A DNA stretch of 64,000 nucleotides from an uncultured Bacteroidales bacterium (lineage in GTDB: Bacteria; Bacteroidota; Bacteroidia; Bacteroidales; Paludibacteraceae): positions 1-64,000 of the forward strand of contig CACXCA010000031.1 of NCBI GenBank assembly GCA_902766045.1. The letters run 5' to 3'. A program made the position numbers and the translations under genes. A model generated the notes under the pieces. The model was not told where the DNA came from, did not search any database, and worked only from the letters and a program-made list of their open reading frames with translations. Positions 19,101 through 26,646 of this stretch are shown in pieces (position 1 is the stretch's first letter; every line of letters starts with the position of its first letter).

Positions 19101-21702
19101 CGCTGTCGATTCATGTACTGGCACACCAGTTAATGGTGTACCTTCTCGTCAAGACAGTTTGGCAATGACGGATGACTTCCCATTGGGTGAAACCATTATC
19201 AATTGGACCTTCACAAGTGAGTTTAGCTTGACCTCAAAGGTATGTACACAGAAGGTTGTTATCAAAGACACTATTGCACCAGATGTGGATTGTACGGTGT
19301 TGCCAGATACAATTAAGGCTAGAATTACAGATAGTTCTAAATACGATGATGCCATCACGTATGAAGAGTTGAAGAACACACCAAACTTCACTATCCCTAC
19401 AGTGAAAGATTTGTGTGATGGCATTATAACGGCAGAGGGTACTCGTAGTGACGGAAAGCCTATGGATGATCTTTATCCGTTAGGTGTGGTTGATATAACG
19501 TGGACCTATACAGACAAGTCTGGAAATTCGGCTACATGTCATCAAGTTATCTTGGTTGAGGATTATTTGATTGATACATTATATTGTCCTAAGGGATGGA
19601 ACCACAACACGATAACTTGTGCGGATGAGTTACCAAAAGTGTATGAAACGTATGATGAATTTGTTGCAGCAGGTGGACGTTTCTCTAACACATCCAAGAT
19701 GAAGGAGAACTCATTCCGTATGACGGAAGAATTTAAAGGTGTACAATATTGTGATGAGACATATTATCGTACATATCATGTGACAGATGTAAGGAACAAT
19801 GATATTACTTGTACAGATACTATATATGTAGTGGATAATATAGCACCAAAGTTCAATGTTGATTTGAAGGATATAACAATTGCATGTACAGATAATGTTC
19901 CTGCAGTTGAACATGTTGAAGTGACGGATTGTGATCCATCACCAAAATTAGAGATGAAGGAAGTAAGTTACCAAGGTTCTGATCCTTCTAAGTGTGATTA
20001 TTATACGTATAATATCGTGCGTGATTGGAAGGCAACTGACCGTTGTGGTAACGTAAGTACGATGAGACAGACAATACATGTGGTAGATACGATTGGACCT
20101 ACATTTAATTTCCCAGGAAATTGGAAAGACTCAGTTCTTTCTGTCTATCGAAAGGGATGTTTGTTTGAGGTTCCTGATTTCTCTGTAGATGTTGCTGCCA
20201 TTGTGACGGATAATTGCTCCGATGTCTCTAATCTACGAATCGTTCAGACTCCAAGAGCTGGAACATATATCACTCATACGACCGATGTTGTTGTGAAGGT
20301 ATATGATATGTGTGATAACATAGACTCTTTGAAGATTAATGTATATGTTCCTTTGAAAAAGGATGTCGTTACAGTGATAGCGAAAGATACAGTCTCTTGT
20401 GTTTCAGATTCGATTCGAATCAATCTGATGGATCAGAATTTGAGATTTGCAAGTGGTATGTATCTACAAGAAGATACCTGGAATCATGAATTCTACAAGG
20501 TGGGAAGTACATTCTTCTATGATATATATCGTGGAGAAATATCCAGGGAGAACATTGTTTATAGTACAAATCCGAACACGTATGCATCTAAATTCAGAAA
20601 TAAACAGGATGAATATGTGATGTTGAATCGTCAGTCTTATACAGACAGGTACTATTTCGTGGCATCCGATACGTTGACGTTGTGTGCTGATACAGCCTCT
20701 TCGTATATCAGATTGAAGGAACGACCAAGAGTATCTATGACTTCGGGTGAGGAGGATATATGTGAATTGGTACATGTCGATTCAACGATGTTATACAGTT
20801 ATCTACAATGTGTTGACAATATGGGTGGTGACACGATATTGTCTGAGGGATGGTTGTATGGCGGTCTGAAGTTTGACTTAGAGAAGGATACGATTCCATA
20901 CTCAGCAGATCACAAGTACTTCTCATATTATAGTGAGAATGAGTGTGGTGTCTCTACATCAATGAATTCATACTTTAGTTTCTGTGGTGACACAACCATC
21001 CGTACGAAGAAAGATACGTTGGCAGTGTTGGGTGATTCTACGTTGCTTGATGATTTACGAAAAGATAAGTTGATCGTTTCAGATTCTATTCTGATGATTG
21101 TTCATCAACGTATGTTGCCACAAGGAATCACTATTACAACGGAGCCGCATGACCCTGCTCGTATATGGCTTGGTGAGTATGTTGAATTAGAAATGCGTAC
21201 AATCTATCCTTATAGTGAGATGTCTTGGTATAAGGTCAAAGGAGAGTATGATAGAAAGGATTTGATGGTAGGAAAAGACGAGCATGAATTTGAGTTTGAT
21301 GAGTCGAGTGGAGATGAGCAAGATTCGTTAATGTCAACATCTTTATACAGTGAAGTGCAAAATATTTTGGATAATCCTCAAGATACTGCAAAATATTATG
21401 TAACTTTGTCTGATAAGGTATGTCCGTCAATCGCAAGTGACTTGGTTCAAGTGAATGTGATTTTGAAATTGCCAACAGCCTTTACACCATACGATAAGGA
21501 TGGTTGGAATGATGTATTCATGGAGCGCCATTACATTATCATCTTTGATAGATATGGTCAGAAAGTCTTTGAAGGAAATGACGGATGGGATGGAACATTC
21601 AAGGGTGCAATGGCAGATCCGGGAGTTTACTATTATGTAGTAACGATGACGGATGGCTCAATTAGAAAAGGAACCGTAGAAATAATATTCTTAAGAAAGT
21701 GA
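10117..21702 (+). CDS. Giant secreted HYR/Ig-like repeat protein with T9SS type B-like C-terminus
   Basis: 3,861 residues, one uninterrupted frame. A long signal peptide ends near GVAYA-QRLDV; starts at 10117, 10123 or 10156 are all possible. Residues about 40-800 hold Ig-like and lectin-like segments. From about 800 to 3,200 there are roughly 20 modules of HYR type, each opening with a phrase like FDCSTLDDT or VDCSKLDTI, containing a Cys pair and ending with a WTFTD...C.Q.V motif. A Gly-Pro-rich linker (GPGVGPGMGPGAGPA) lies near residue 1,295. The C-terminus (AFTPYDKDGWNDVF, IIIFDRYGQKVFEG, GWDGTFKG, GVYYYVV) is a gliding-associated sorting domain, but lacks the NLNxYP segment of its neighbours. 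It is probably an adhesin or filament anchored by type IX secretion. The next gene follows after 37 bases. Confidence 0.85.
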   Translation: MKMSITNKRNSKKMNSIQRFWIRLCVVFACIVAQSGVAYAQRLDVDGQTSTAKACVGEPIVLTASGFGSGVKAVDVYKSTSGGTNFKAIGSVSDPSGVFKFVDDMGNSSVSYYVRAQGSTAQTSTVTVNVNTDCPNKCHQSSTGDYINGTDFNIIGGGTGREVTVDDGAIRNGQVEMYFSDYNVTFEKDACGGGQISNDFGRFFGELKPKADPANYSNYYWFSNSVGINCTPFHYSFKMYGPSRRDTIWDEHYYRMVMRLYVVKEPNCTQSCVDATVKLETEQGSVGNYYDNADHADIIVYNDATGEEVGRESTSRSFDYVHLRRLICDRPELTGKLLRMEIHFYGRFKLQNKNANSVLTLKPRFEQWGCMKVAVDYVSAEIMSVCMDNSAACIGDNVTVVAAGFPYNANYVWQVRDGNSWKQLQIGGFNMSGPNCKEVSIPVEAVGKKKYRVLDSNTNEFIEFFVTGKNCEPIQPTEINGPANPFCIPNNKEDGKFSVAPIDANPDVRYTWTFTSPSGKTFGSDKIQFDGGELESDTRGSSIYLLMDGNAEEGEYTVTVQPVKKVVYSNGEYAYVTAGEPISKKFTVYKTPQIVVAKQGTEGMDQTQVTLCPTDREQTLVAVADAKNGFHSIYESRYSYVWKYGATGKTYEALVSFPDSGACDGKYKEHTARVNVQIAGVGCPTTAQTTWKLSEIQKPTINCPANKNLEYTLGKTQKTYNVPWSFPSYTAGCETNPRLTIELNFSPDGNGENIHQLIETTRADIDKLTKYFSLPAGVGTIAYKVIDGCNNTALCVMNITVKDIFPPDLPCDQIPTLSTKLSYQEGCDAEPGHHGSLPIITPPVLEDQNGVDGLITGQYMGRVSNPVTIPTEQSFDASIFDVTIDVNENYVVGTSYILWKFADASGNVAYCIQKIFVEDDRKPNVNCIDPNLGEVSSLEGKCGLSVNGLLSQMTEFPKGYDVCSGAGQEIDAVILYKDEEDDDYEVITRDRWDEIIFEVNHTYNIVWRFYKIYNNKIYEDCEASFTVRDNEPPVFNCSTLLPIRVTANSYKPLNKGYEYMDYASMEDVEVREGVGPAATVKVYTGTLKDYFENNNIRMIDPSEVTDNCGGEIFVTTRLEGPSDKDGRITSQNITSLKQLQDHKYFVGLTTITYTFIDESGNTSSCTQEIIVTAGTTPIPNCPADPNVTLYVDQECKANYILKKSEVPDAMIPVNQEGLWFNFRRTVIAGLHFDEECLIAQKYFLDSLDKVNGYHDYNGHKLTLDYLGENYLSDPDFLNSNINCWRSWSSSYNPVGPGVGPGMGPGAGPAANCDGETILSASNKFTTVTEYLGYPFEVELLDSTGTTVKKVLNPYTEGDKATTNVMYARWFSNNSNHECNSLSYSFKDAPVKRLNNFNEEIFNLSLTKGVYKLVYRFQNEKDGLQLDSCVITVSVIDTIPPSLECGDWSKSGEFVAGPDCKVPVDSVPWFKKPTLADLNVKDNCSSDPNDFTISWRRSWGTYKDITMEAALTDAFSMGETTMKWVVTDKSGNESMCIQTINVVDKTGPVVDCSKLDTIHAETESNCEASAEAVIKAGLSIPYADDDQCSPTGGRIAGQGVRSDGRDIFTDPYPKGITVITWTFADSLNNTSICKQYVEVVDSMQPVISCEEIEDISIDLQPQHCTASKDTVRAILGSHSAQDDCDGDIIGVPHVLLPDETLADLFDSFMKDTTYVIVWTFTDQEGNEVRCSHNLRINDVTPPIVDTICKDPEKNLVATVECSLTYDELQLPSDESMILHGDCDGDIVPRKVAKVAQPDHTYLLYESNELKDIEYPVTAEGYPHIIWWIYTDKSMNRDTCQTLINITDDIPPVLEDCDVDPEISLTVSDTVCAIDPAEVKVYIREPKAHDVCDDYLGDVGLVWLDPVVERYYINKQCDINGTDTTCVYDTTLTADGINKKWDEDLFIKGRTLLRWIFTDTKGNTVECIKSVDVVDHTPPYFDCSKIDPDTLRPEAYPGECLVEFANLKKDVLDTLAYKAYDACSGDSIPGVLTLNGTMELPDSYTMQVGVMYKLLWLFKDEDGNSTTCPQWILPSHVNPIRFDCSTLDDTVVVVADEGTCTINTDSLKAHLTIPEAKDTCSSEVVYAVAYTADSTSSIDLNTYEFPTGDTKINWMFVSPWNLHDTLWCSQIVSVRGNKQFEIVCADVTPTVYDTISECFTDPTTFAVDTPWVGDPCLKESDPMYKRFGEGTRNDGYALNDSYPLGNTQIKWVFTDFTGSVDTFCIQDIEIRTDKEIIFNCDSLNKDTVKVDAIEGQCTVDASNVKLTTPFALHPCTFDTIYGTPVRKDGKKMDEPYYVGITVIKWIFADTTNTLANPMISCDQYVQVGDVNVPPIDCENFPDRVYRLNPNNCSIEWSEMDFEVKAVIDLCSKDTINPTVSRYSGEPITAETYNDNGEAKVKITTTKFNVGVDTIYWDYSFHGMEYHCQQTITVMDSMAPIFDCSTLDDIEVPAVTGTCEAPSSAVYDSLPNPWPAATEYCTGDSILGRVYLDEITAKSELTSASSFDVSVGDHKLIWVFIDPVINAIGDTCYQNLTVKSDIKPEINCDTLASRLDSIIIEGCDTLLNEDKIPTPYALDACTKDTIYGVGERLDGKDLYKDVYPVGTTIIRWTFVSPFSYDTAICDEPIVLLSSQELEFNCDDLKDTVVFDVKEGECNTIITLPTYFAKHPCPEQSKVDKIEGIPTIGGTPMNKQGDEWVLEMRTGIWEVLWTFTDTSNTLLTPVKTCIEPVKVGDTNQMPVDCQNYPDTVIKLSPLDCEISWSSIGFKAPEVVDLCSQEVIVPELTRWSQKTMEENFTVGLDTVYWSYSFAGQKMVCKQAIDVLDSVAPSFDCAQLNPIVMVAPVGTCEVSSEALTDSLGEWFAEDFCTHKQIKGVALVDSVPVVDVTAHVGDTLIVHWIFKDDTLNAVAKECDQLVTVIGQAEPIFDCSTLKDSIFYLHVGQCAKPGDEVILGIPVAVDSCTGTPVNGVPSRQDSLAMTDDFPLGETIINWTFTSEFSLTSKVCTQKVVIKDTIAPDVDCTVLPDTIKARITDSSKYDDAITYEELKNTPNFTIPTVKDLCDGIITAEGTRSDGKPMDDLYPLGVVDITWTYTDKSGNSATCHQVILVEDYLIDTLYCPKGWNHNTITCADELPKVYETYDEFVAAGGRFSNTSKMKENSFRMTEEFKGVQYCDETYYRTYHVTDVRNNDITCTDTIYVVDNIAPKFNVDLKDITIACTDNVPAVEHVEVTDCDPSPKLEMKEVSYQGSDPSKCDYYTYNIVRDWKATDRCGNVSTMRQTIHVVDTIGPTFNFPGNWKDSVLSVYRKGCLFEVPDFSVDVAAIVTDNCSDVSNLRIVQTPRAGTYITHTTDVVVKVYDMCDNIDSLKINVYVPLKKDVVTVIAKDTVSCVSDSIRINLMDQNLRFASGMYLQEDTWNHEFYKVGSTFFYDIYRGEISRENIVYSTNPNTYASKFRNKQDEYVMLNRQSYTDRYYFVASDTLTLCADTASSYIRLKERPRVSMTSGEEDICELVHVDSTMLYSYLQCVDNMGGDTILSEGWLYGGLKFDLEKDTIPYSADHKYFSYYSENECGVSTSMNSYFSFCGDTTIRTKKDTLAVLGDSTLLDDLRKDKLIVSDSILMIVHQRMLPQGITITTEPHDPARIWLGEYVELEMRTIYPYSEMSWYKVKGEYDRKDLMVGKDEHEFEFDESSGDEQDSLMSTSLYSEVQNILDNPQDTAKYYVTLSDKVCPSIASDLVQVNVILKLPTAFTPYDKDGWNDVFMERHYIIIFDRYGQKVFEGNDGWDGTFKGAMADPGVYYYVVTMTDGSIRKGTVEIIFLRK

Positions 21703-21739
21703 AAGTAATATAGTATAAGTATATATAAAATAGAGGCGT

Positions 21740-24424
21740 ATGAAGAAAGGGTTTTTACATAGGTTAGGAGTCTCAATTGTAACGTGTGGATTGGCTTTGT
21801 CATTACATGCGCAAGGAGTAGAATGGGTAGAGGTTTTCAGACAGGACTTCGGAGGAAATGATGTTGCTGATCCTGAAAAACCGCAAACTACTACGTTGTC
21901 TGCGGATGAAATTGGTAGTGCCATTCGATTCTCGGGTAATGCAGCCATGTCTGGTGTTTATTATCTTACAAAACAATCAACAGAAAACTCAGATTGGCAC
22001 AAGGGTAGTGATCACACTTATCCAAATGATGTGACGAGAGGTTATTATATGCGAATCAATCCAAATGGTTCACAGTTGAATGATGTGATGTATGTTCAGC
22101 CACTGTCTGGTATATGTCAGGGCGTGACATTCCAATTCTCAGCTTTTATGTCTAACCTTCAGTTAAGCGAAACAGGTTCGAAACCACATCTAGGTATTGG
22201 TATTTATTCGGATAAGGAGGGAACTACATTGGTTTCTCCTAGTGCGTTTAAGGATATCACATTAAATAAAATTACAGATATGACTTCAACTGTATTGCCT
22301 TGGCAGGAGTTGTCATTGGAGTTCCAGATGAATAATTCATCAGGAACAGCTTATTTTATTGTTTGTGCCATACAGCCTGAGACAAACGGTTTCGACTTCG
22401 CCATCGATGATATCTCTATCAGAGTACAGCATCCAAAAGTAGGCATTAGCAATTTGGATGAGTTTGAGTTTGGTAGAACAGTTCGCCTAGCTGCTGATTT
22501 TGAGAATGACGGTTACTTTTCTAATATGAATAATGTCATTTACAAATGGTATTATTCAGCAGACGGAGATAGCTATCAGGAGATTTATGCTAGCTCATAC
22601 ACAAATAGTAAGGATTTTGTTTTGCCTATTCAAAACTTTGATAAGGACAAGGATAATGGTTATTATCGTGTGAAGATAGGTGAGGCTGGTTCGTTTGAAT
22701 CTGATATTTGTTCTATTCAAGGTGATTATCGTGTTAATGAAACGAAGAATAAGAAGTTGGTTCACTTATGCTATGGTGAATATAATGCAGAATATAATAT
22801 TAGTGCAGATGATCCTAATATCTATGATGGTATGGAGATTGACATCAATAGCTCGCTTACCATTAAGATATCAATAACAAAACCTACTATCATACCAGTT
22901 GGTGATACGCTGATTTGTAAGGGTGATATGTTTAGAGGTAAGACGTTTGATCAGGCTAACATATACTACGTAAATATCGATACTGTAAAATCAAAGTTGT
23001 ATCCTGATTGTGATAGTTTGTATCATCAATACCAGGTAGAGGTGACTGAACCTAAAATCATCAATTTGATTGATGCTGATATTTGCTTGGGCGATAAGTA
23101 TAAAGATACCTTGTTTGATGCAGTGGGTACTCATTTATATAAGTCATCTACAGGTTGTTTGGATTATCAAGGTAACGTCATTGTTCATCCTACATACAAT
23201 GAGATACGTGAGTTTGAAATCTGTCTTGGATCTGAATTAGGTGGTGAGACCTATACGAACCCAGGTACGTTTACGAAGACATTGCATTTATATACGTCGC
23301 AGTTCCATTGCGATAGTGTTATCAATGCAACTATCAAGGTTACAGATCGAATTGTAGCAGAAATACCTCCTGTGGAAATCTGTGAGGGTGATGTTTATAC
23401 GTTTGATGGTAAAAACTATTCAACGCCAGGTATTCATGAATTGCAGTCAGTATCAACAAGTAAACTGACAGGATGTGATAGTATCACTAAACAAATATTG
23501 GTGATTCATGCTAACTACTCAAATGCGAATAACCCGATAGATACATTAATCTGTTTCGGTTCACCTTTGTTCGGTGAAATATACGAAGAGCCTACGACAA
23601 CACCTATATTAGTCAGAGACCCTCATCAATATTACACTACAACAGGTTGTGATAGTGTGGTATATTTCAGCTTGACGGTATTACAGATGGAGCTTCGTTT
23701 GAAAGTAAAATCTAATCGAAATACGATTTGTATGGGTGAACAAGTTGAAATTGATGTGGCTAACTTGAAACCGGCAGATGCGCTTTTGAAATGGAACCAT
23801 GTCTATAGTGGAACCAATATGAAGGCTTTGTTCACACCGACAGAGGATATGACGTATGTTGTTTTGGCTCGTAACGAGAGAGCAGGTTGTGAAGCTTCTG
23901 ATACAGTTCGTGTATGGGTGAGAGATTCTCCTATCTTGACCATTGATACGGTGGATCAAAGAGAGAATCGTGTAGAATATCATACTGAGGGTGGTACATT
24001 GCCTTATGTGGTTTTACTTGATAATAAGGTGGTCGGTGATGAGGCATCAGGAGAGTTGTTGAATTCATATATCGGAATACATAATTTGACGGTAAAAGAT
24101 TCAACAGGTTGTCTTTCTTCTCGTCCATTTGAGATATCTCCAATTCCAATTACACCGAGTGGCTATTTCACACCGGATGGTGATGGAGTAAATGACTTGT
24201 GGCAGATTGAAAACATCGATGTCTATTCTCGTGCTCGTGTTAGAATCTATGCAAGGGATGGTAAATTGATTCAAGAGTATAATGGTTACGATAATAATCA
24301 AGGATGGGATGGACGTTATCAAGGACATTTATTGCCTCCTACAGATTATTGGTATGAAATCAATCTTCCGGAGATTGATAGACAATACATAGGACATTTC
24401 ACCTTGTATTATAATCAGAAATAA
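21740..24424 (+). CDS. T9SS type B sorting-domain protein, paralogue of the 2465 protein
   Basis: 894 residues. The signal peptide MKKGFLHRLGVSIVTCGLALSLHA is followed by FRQDFGGNDVADPE and the FAIDDISI motif, the same jelly-roll-like domain as in the 2465 protein. An Ig-like segment (YKWYYSADGDSYQEIY, NGYYRVKIGEAG) and about five short modules with CxGxxY and GCDS motifs come next. The C-terminal sorting domain is complete (GYFTPDGDGVNDLWQIENID, VRIYARDGKLIQEY, GWDGRYQGHLLPPTDYWY, GHFTLYY). It lies 37 bases downstream of the giant gene in the same direction, so the two probably form an operon, and it could be a partner or cap of the giant protein. That role is inference. Confidence 0.85.
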   Translation: MKKGFLHRLGVSIVTCGLALSLHAQGVEWVEVFRQDFGGNDVADPEKPQTTTLSADEIGSAIRFSGNAAMSGVYYLTKQSTENSDWHKGSDHTYPNDVTRGYYMRINPNGSQLNDVMYVQPLSGICQGVTFQFSAFMSNLQLSETGSKPHLGIGIYSDKEGTTLVSPSAFKDITLNKITDMTSTVLPWQELSLEFQMNNSSGTAYFIVCAIQPETNGFDFAIDDISIRVQHPKVGISNLDEFEFGRTVRLAADFENDGYFSNMNNVIYKWYYSADGDSYQEIYASSYTNSKDFVLPIQNFDKDKDNGYYRVKIGEAGSFESDICSIQGDYRVNETKNKKLVHLCYGEYNAEYNISADDPNIYDGMEIDINSSLTIKISITKPTIIPVGDTLICKGDMFRGKTFDQANIYYVNIDTVKSKLYPDCDSLYHQYQVEVTEPKIINLIDADICLGDKYKDTLFDAVGTHLYKSSTGCLDYQGNVIVHPTYNEIREFEICLGSELGGETYTNPGTFTKTLHLYTSQFHCDSVINATIKVTDRIVAEIPPVEICEGDVYTFDGKNYSTPGIHELQSVSTSKLTGCDSITKQILVIHANYSNANNPIDTLICFGSPLFGEIYEEPTTTPILVRDPHQYYTTTGCDSVVYFSLTVLQMELRLKVKSNRNTICMGEQVEIDVANLKPADALLKWNHVYSGTNMKALFTPTEDMTYVVLARNERAGCEASDTVRVWVRDSPILTIDTVDQRENRVEYHTEGGTLPYVVLLDNKVVGDEASGELLNSYIGIHNLTVKDSTGCLSSRPFEISPIPITPSGYFTPDGDGVNDLWQIENIDVYSRARVRIYARDGKLIQEYNGYDNNQGWDGRYQGHLLPPTDYWYEINLPEIDRQYIGHFTLYYNQK

Positions 24425-24453
24425 ATAAACTTTTGATTAAGAAAAACAAAGCT

Positions 24454-24489
24454 GAGGGTGTATCAAAATTGATATGCCCTCTTTTTTTT
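24454..24489 (+). terminator. Rho-independent terminator, copy of the 1507 palindrome
   Basis: GAGGGTGTATCA (24454-24465) pairs with TGATATGCCCTC (24470-24481), followed by T8. The stem sequence is almost the same as at 1507-1545. Confidence 0.88.
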
Positions 24490-24610
24490 GTTGCTGATGT
24501 CACTTCTGATACCTCCATTTTTTATGCGTTGTACGGCGATACTCATGGGTTAAAAAAACAAAAAACATGTTGTACATCATAAAAACATTTCTAAATTCTT
24601 AACTTTTTTG

Positions 24611-24618
24611 TACCTTTG
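24611..24618 (+). promoter_or_regulatory. -7 promoter box of typA
   Basis: TACCTTTG is a perfect TAnnTTTG box, 24 bases before the typA start codon. Confidence 0.65.
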
Positions 24619-24641
24619 CACCTCGAAAATTTTTATACACG

Positions 24642-26450
24642 ATGGAGAATCAAAAAATCAGAAATGTAGCGATTATCGCTCACGTTGACCATGGTAAAAC
24701 TACTTTGGTGGACAAAATGTTATTGGCTGGTCATTTGGTGAAAGATCATCAAACGCCAGGAGAGTTAATGCTTGATAATAATGACTTGGAACGTGAACGA
24801 GGTATAACAATCGTTTCTAAAAATGTTTCTATCCGATATAAAGATTATAAGATTAATATCATTGATACTCCAGGTCACTCGGACTTCGGTGGTGAGGTGG
24901 AACGTGTTCTTAATATGGCCGATGGTGTTCTTTTGTTGGTGGATGCATTCGAAGGGCCTATGCCTCAGACACGTTTTGTGCTTCAGAAAGCTTTGCAAAT
25001 AGGGTTGAAGCCTATATTGGTTATCAATAAAGTTGATAAGCCAAATTGTCGTCCAGAGGAGGTACAAGAGGAAGTTTTTGATTTGATGTTCAATTTGAAC
25101 GCAACGGAAGAACAGTTGGATTTTCCTACGTTATATGGTTCGGCAAAGAATAATTGGATGTCAGATGATTGGAAGAGTCCTCGTGAGAATGATATTACTC
25201 CAGTATTGGATGCAATCATAAAATATATTCCTGAACCACGTATTTTGACGGGTACACCTCAGATGTTGATTACATCGTTGGATTTCTCCTCTTATGTAGG
25301 TCGTATTGCAGTAGGACGTATTCATAGAGGAACGTTGAAAGAGGGACAGGATGTATCTTTGGCAAAACGTGATGGCTCTATTAAGAGAGTTCACATAAAA
25401 GAACTTCGTGTTTTCGAGGGCTTTGGTCAAACTTGTGTGCGTGAGGCTCAGTGTGGTGAGTTGTGTGCGTTGGTAGGTATTGAAGGATTTGAAATCGGTG
25501 ATACGATTTGTGATTTGGAGAACCCAGAACCATTGCCTCCTATTGCGATTGATGAACCAACCATGAGTATGGTGTTTGCAGTGAATGACTCACCATTCTT
25601 TGGCAAGGATGGTAAATATGTCACTTCTCGTCATATCAACGATCGATTGGAGAAAGAGTTGGATCGTAATTTGGCTCTTCGTGTGGAGAAGAATCCGAAT
25701 ACTGATAAATGGACCGTCTTCGGAAGAGGTGTCCTTCATTTGTCTGTCTTGATTGAAACTATGCGTCGTGAGGGGTATGAGTTGCAGGTCGGACAACCTC
25801 AAGTTATTATCAAAGAGATTGATGGTGTGAAGTGTGAACCGGTTGAACAACTGACCATTGATTTGCCAGATGAGGTATCAGGAAAGGTGATAGAGATGGT
25901 TGCAACACGAAAAGGAGATATGGTATCCATGGAACGTAAAGGTGATCGAGTTCATTTGGAATTTGTGATACCTTCGAGAGGTATCATCGGTTTGCGTACA
26001 AATGTGTTGACCGCAACTGCAGGTGAGGCTGTTATGGCTCATCGTTTCTTGGAATATCAACCATATAAGGGTGAGATAGAACGTCGTACTAATGGCGCTT
26101 TGATTGCAATGGAGTCGGGTACAGCTTTCGCTTATGCATTGGATAAGTTGCAGGATAGAGGACGATTCTTTATCAATCCGCAGGATGAAGTGTATGCAGG
26201 ACAGGTTGTTGGTGAACATTGTAAGGATAATGATATTGTTGTGAATGTGACAAAGTCAAAACAATTAACCAATATGCGTTCAAAGAGTTCTGATGAGAAG
26301 GCAAGAATCATTCCGCCAATCATCTTCTCTTTGGAGGAAGCTTTGGAGTATATCCGTGGTGATGAATATGTGGAAGTGACTCCACATAGCATGCGTCTAA
26401 GAAAAATCATCTTGGATGAAAATGAAAGAAAGAAGGCGAATCGAATGTAA
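24642..26450 (+). CDS. typA: Translational GTPase TypA/BipA
   Basis: 602 residues, the normal length. TypA is a ribosome-binding GTPase of the EF-G family that helps 50S subunit assembly and stress or cold adaptation. The G motifs are evident: AHVDHGKTT (residues 13-21), ERGITI, DTPGHSDF and NKVDKP. The order G domain, beta-barrel, two alpha-beta domains and the TypA-specific C-terminal domain (SRGIIGLRTNVLTATAGEA, LEEALEYIRGDEYVEVTP) distinguishes it from EF-G and LepA. It is monocistronic, with its own promoter box and terminator. Confidence 0.97.
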   Translation: MENQKIRNVAIIAHVDHGKTTLVDKMLLAGHLVKDHQTPGELMLDNNDLERERGITIVSKNVSIRYKDYKINIIDTPGHSDFGGEVERVLNMADGVLLLVDAFEGPMPQTRFVLQKALQIGLKPILVINKVDKPNCRPEEVQEEVFDLMFNLNATEEQLDFPTLYGSAKNNWMSDDWKSPRENDITPVLDAIIKYIPEPRILTGTPQMLITSLDFSSYVGRIAVGRIHRGTLKEGQDVSLAKRDGSIKRVHIKELRVFEGFGQTCVREAQCGELCALVGIEGFEIGDTICDLENPEPLPPIAIDEPTMSMVFAVNDSPFFGKDGKYVTSRHINDRLEKELDRNLALRVEKNPNTDKWTVFGRGVLHLSVLIETMRREGYELQVGQPQVIIKEIDGVKCEPVEQLTIDLPDEVSGKVIEMVATRKGDMVSMERKGDRVHLEFVIPSRGIIGLRTNVLTATAGEAVMAHRFLEYQPYKGEIERRTNGALIAMESGTAFAYALDKLQDRGRFFINPQDEVYAGQVVGEHCKDNDIVVNVTKSKQLTNMRSKSSDEKARIIPPIIFSLEEALEYIRGDEYVEVTPHSMRLRKIILDENERKKANRM

Positions 26451-26474
26451 GAGTTGTTAAGTCTGATAATTCAT

Positions 26475-26508
26475 AGGAGGTACATTGGTAAATGTATCTC
26501 CTTTTTTG
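26475..26508 (+). terminator. Rho-independent terminator of typA
   Basis: GGAGGTACATT (26476-26486) and AATGTATCTCC (26491-26501) pair around a 4-base loop and lead into T6. Confidence 0.9.
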
Positions 26509-26584
26509 TTGATTTCCGATTTTTTTTCAGTGCTTTGAATGGCTGTCTGCAACAAATGTTCTGTTTATTGCAACTATTTTTCTC

Positions 26585-26613
26585 TTGGAACGATGTAAAT
26601 ACTGATATGTTTG
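26585..26613 (+). promoter_or_regulatory. Promoter of the GH5-esterase gene
   Basis: TTG at 26585-26587 and TATGTTTG at 26606-26613 are 18 bases apart. A TTG codon in frame at 26611 overlaps the -7 box, so it cannot be the start. ATG 26647 is the start. Confidence 0.65.
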
Positions 26614-26646
26614 CGATGTAATATTAATATAAAAACCATAAATCCA

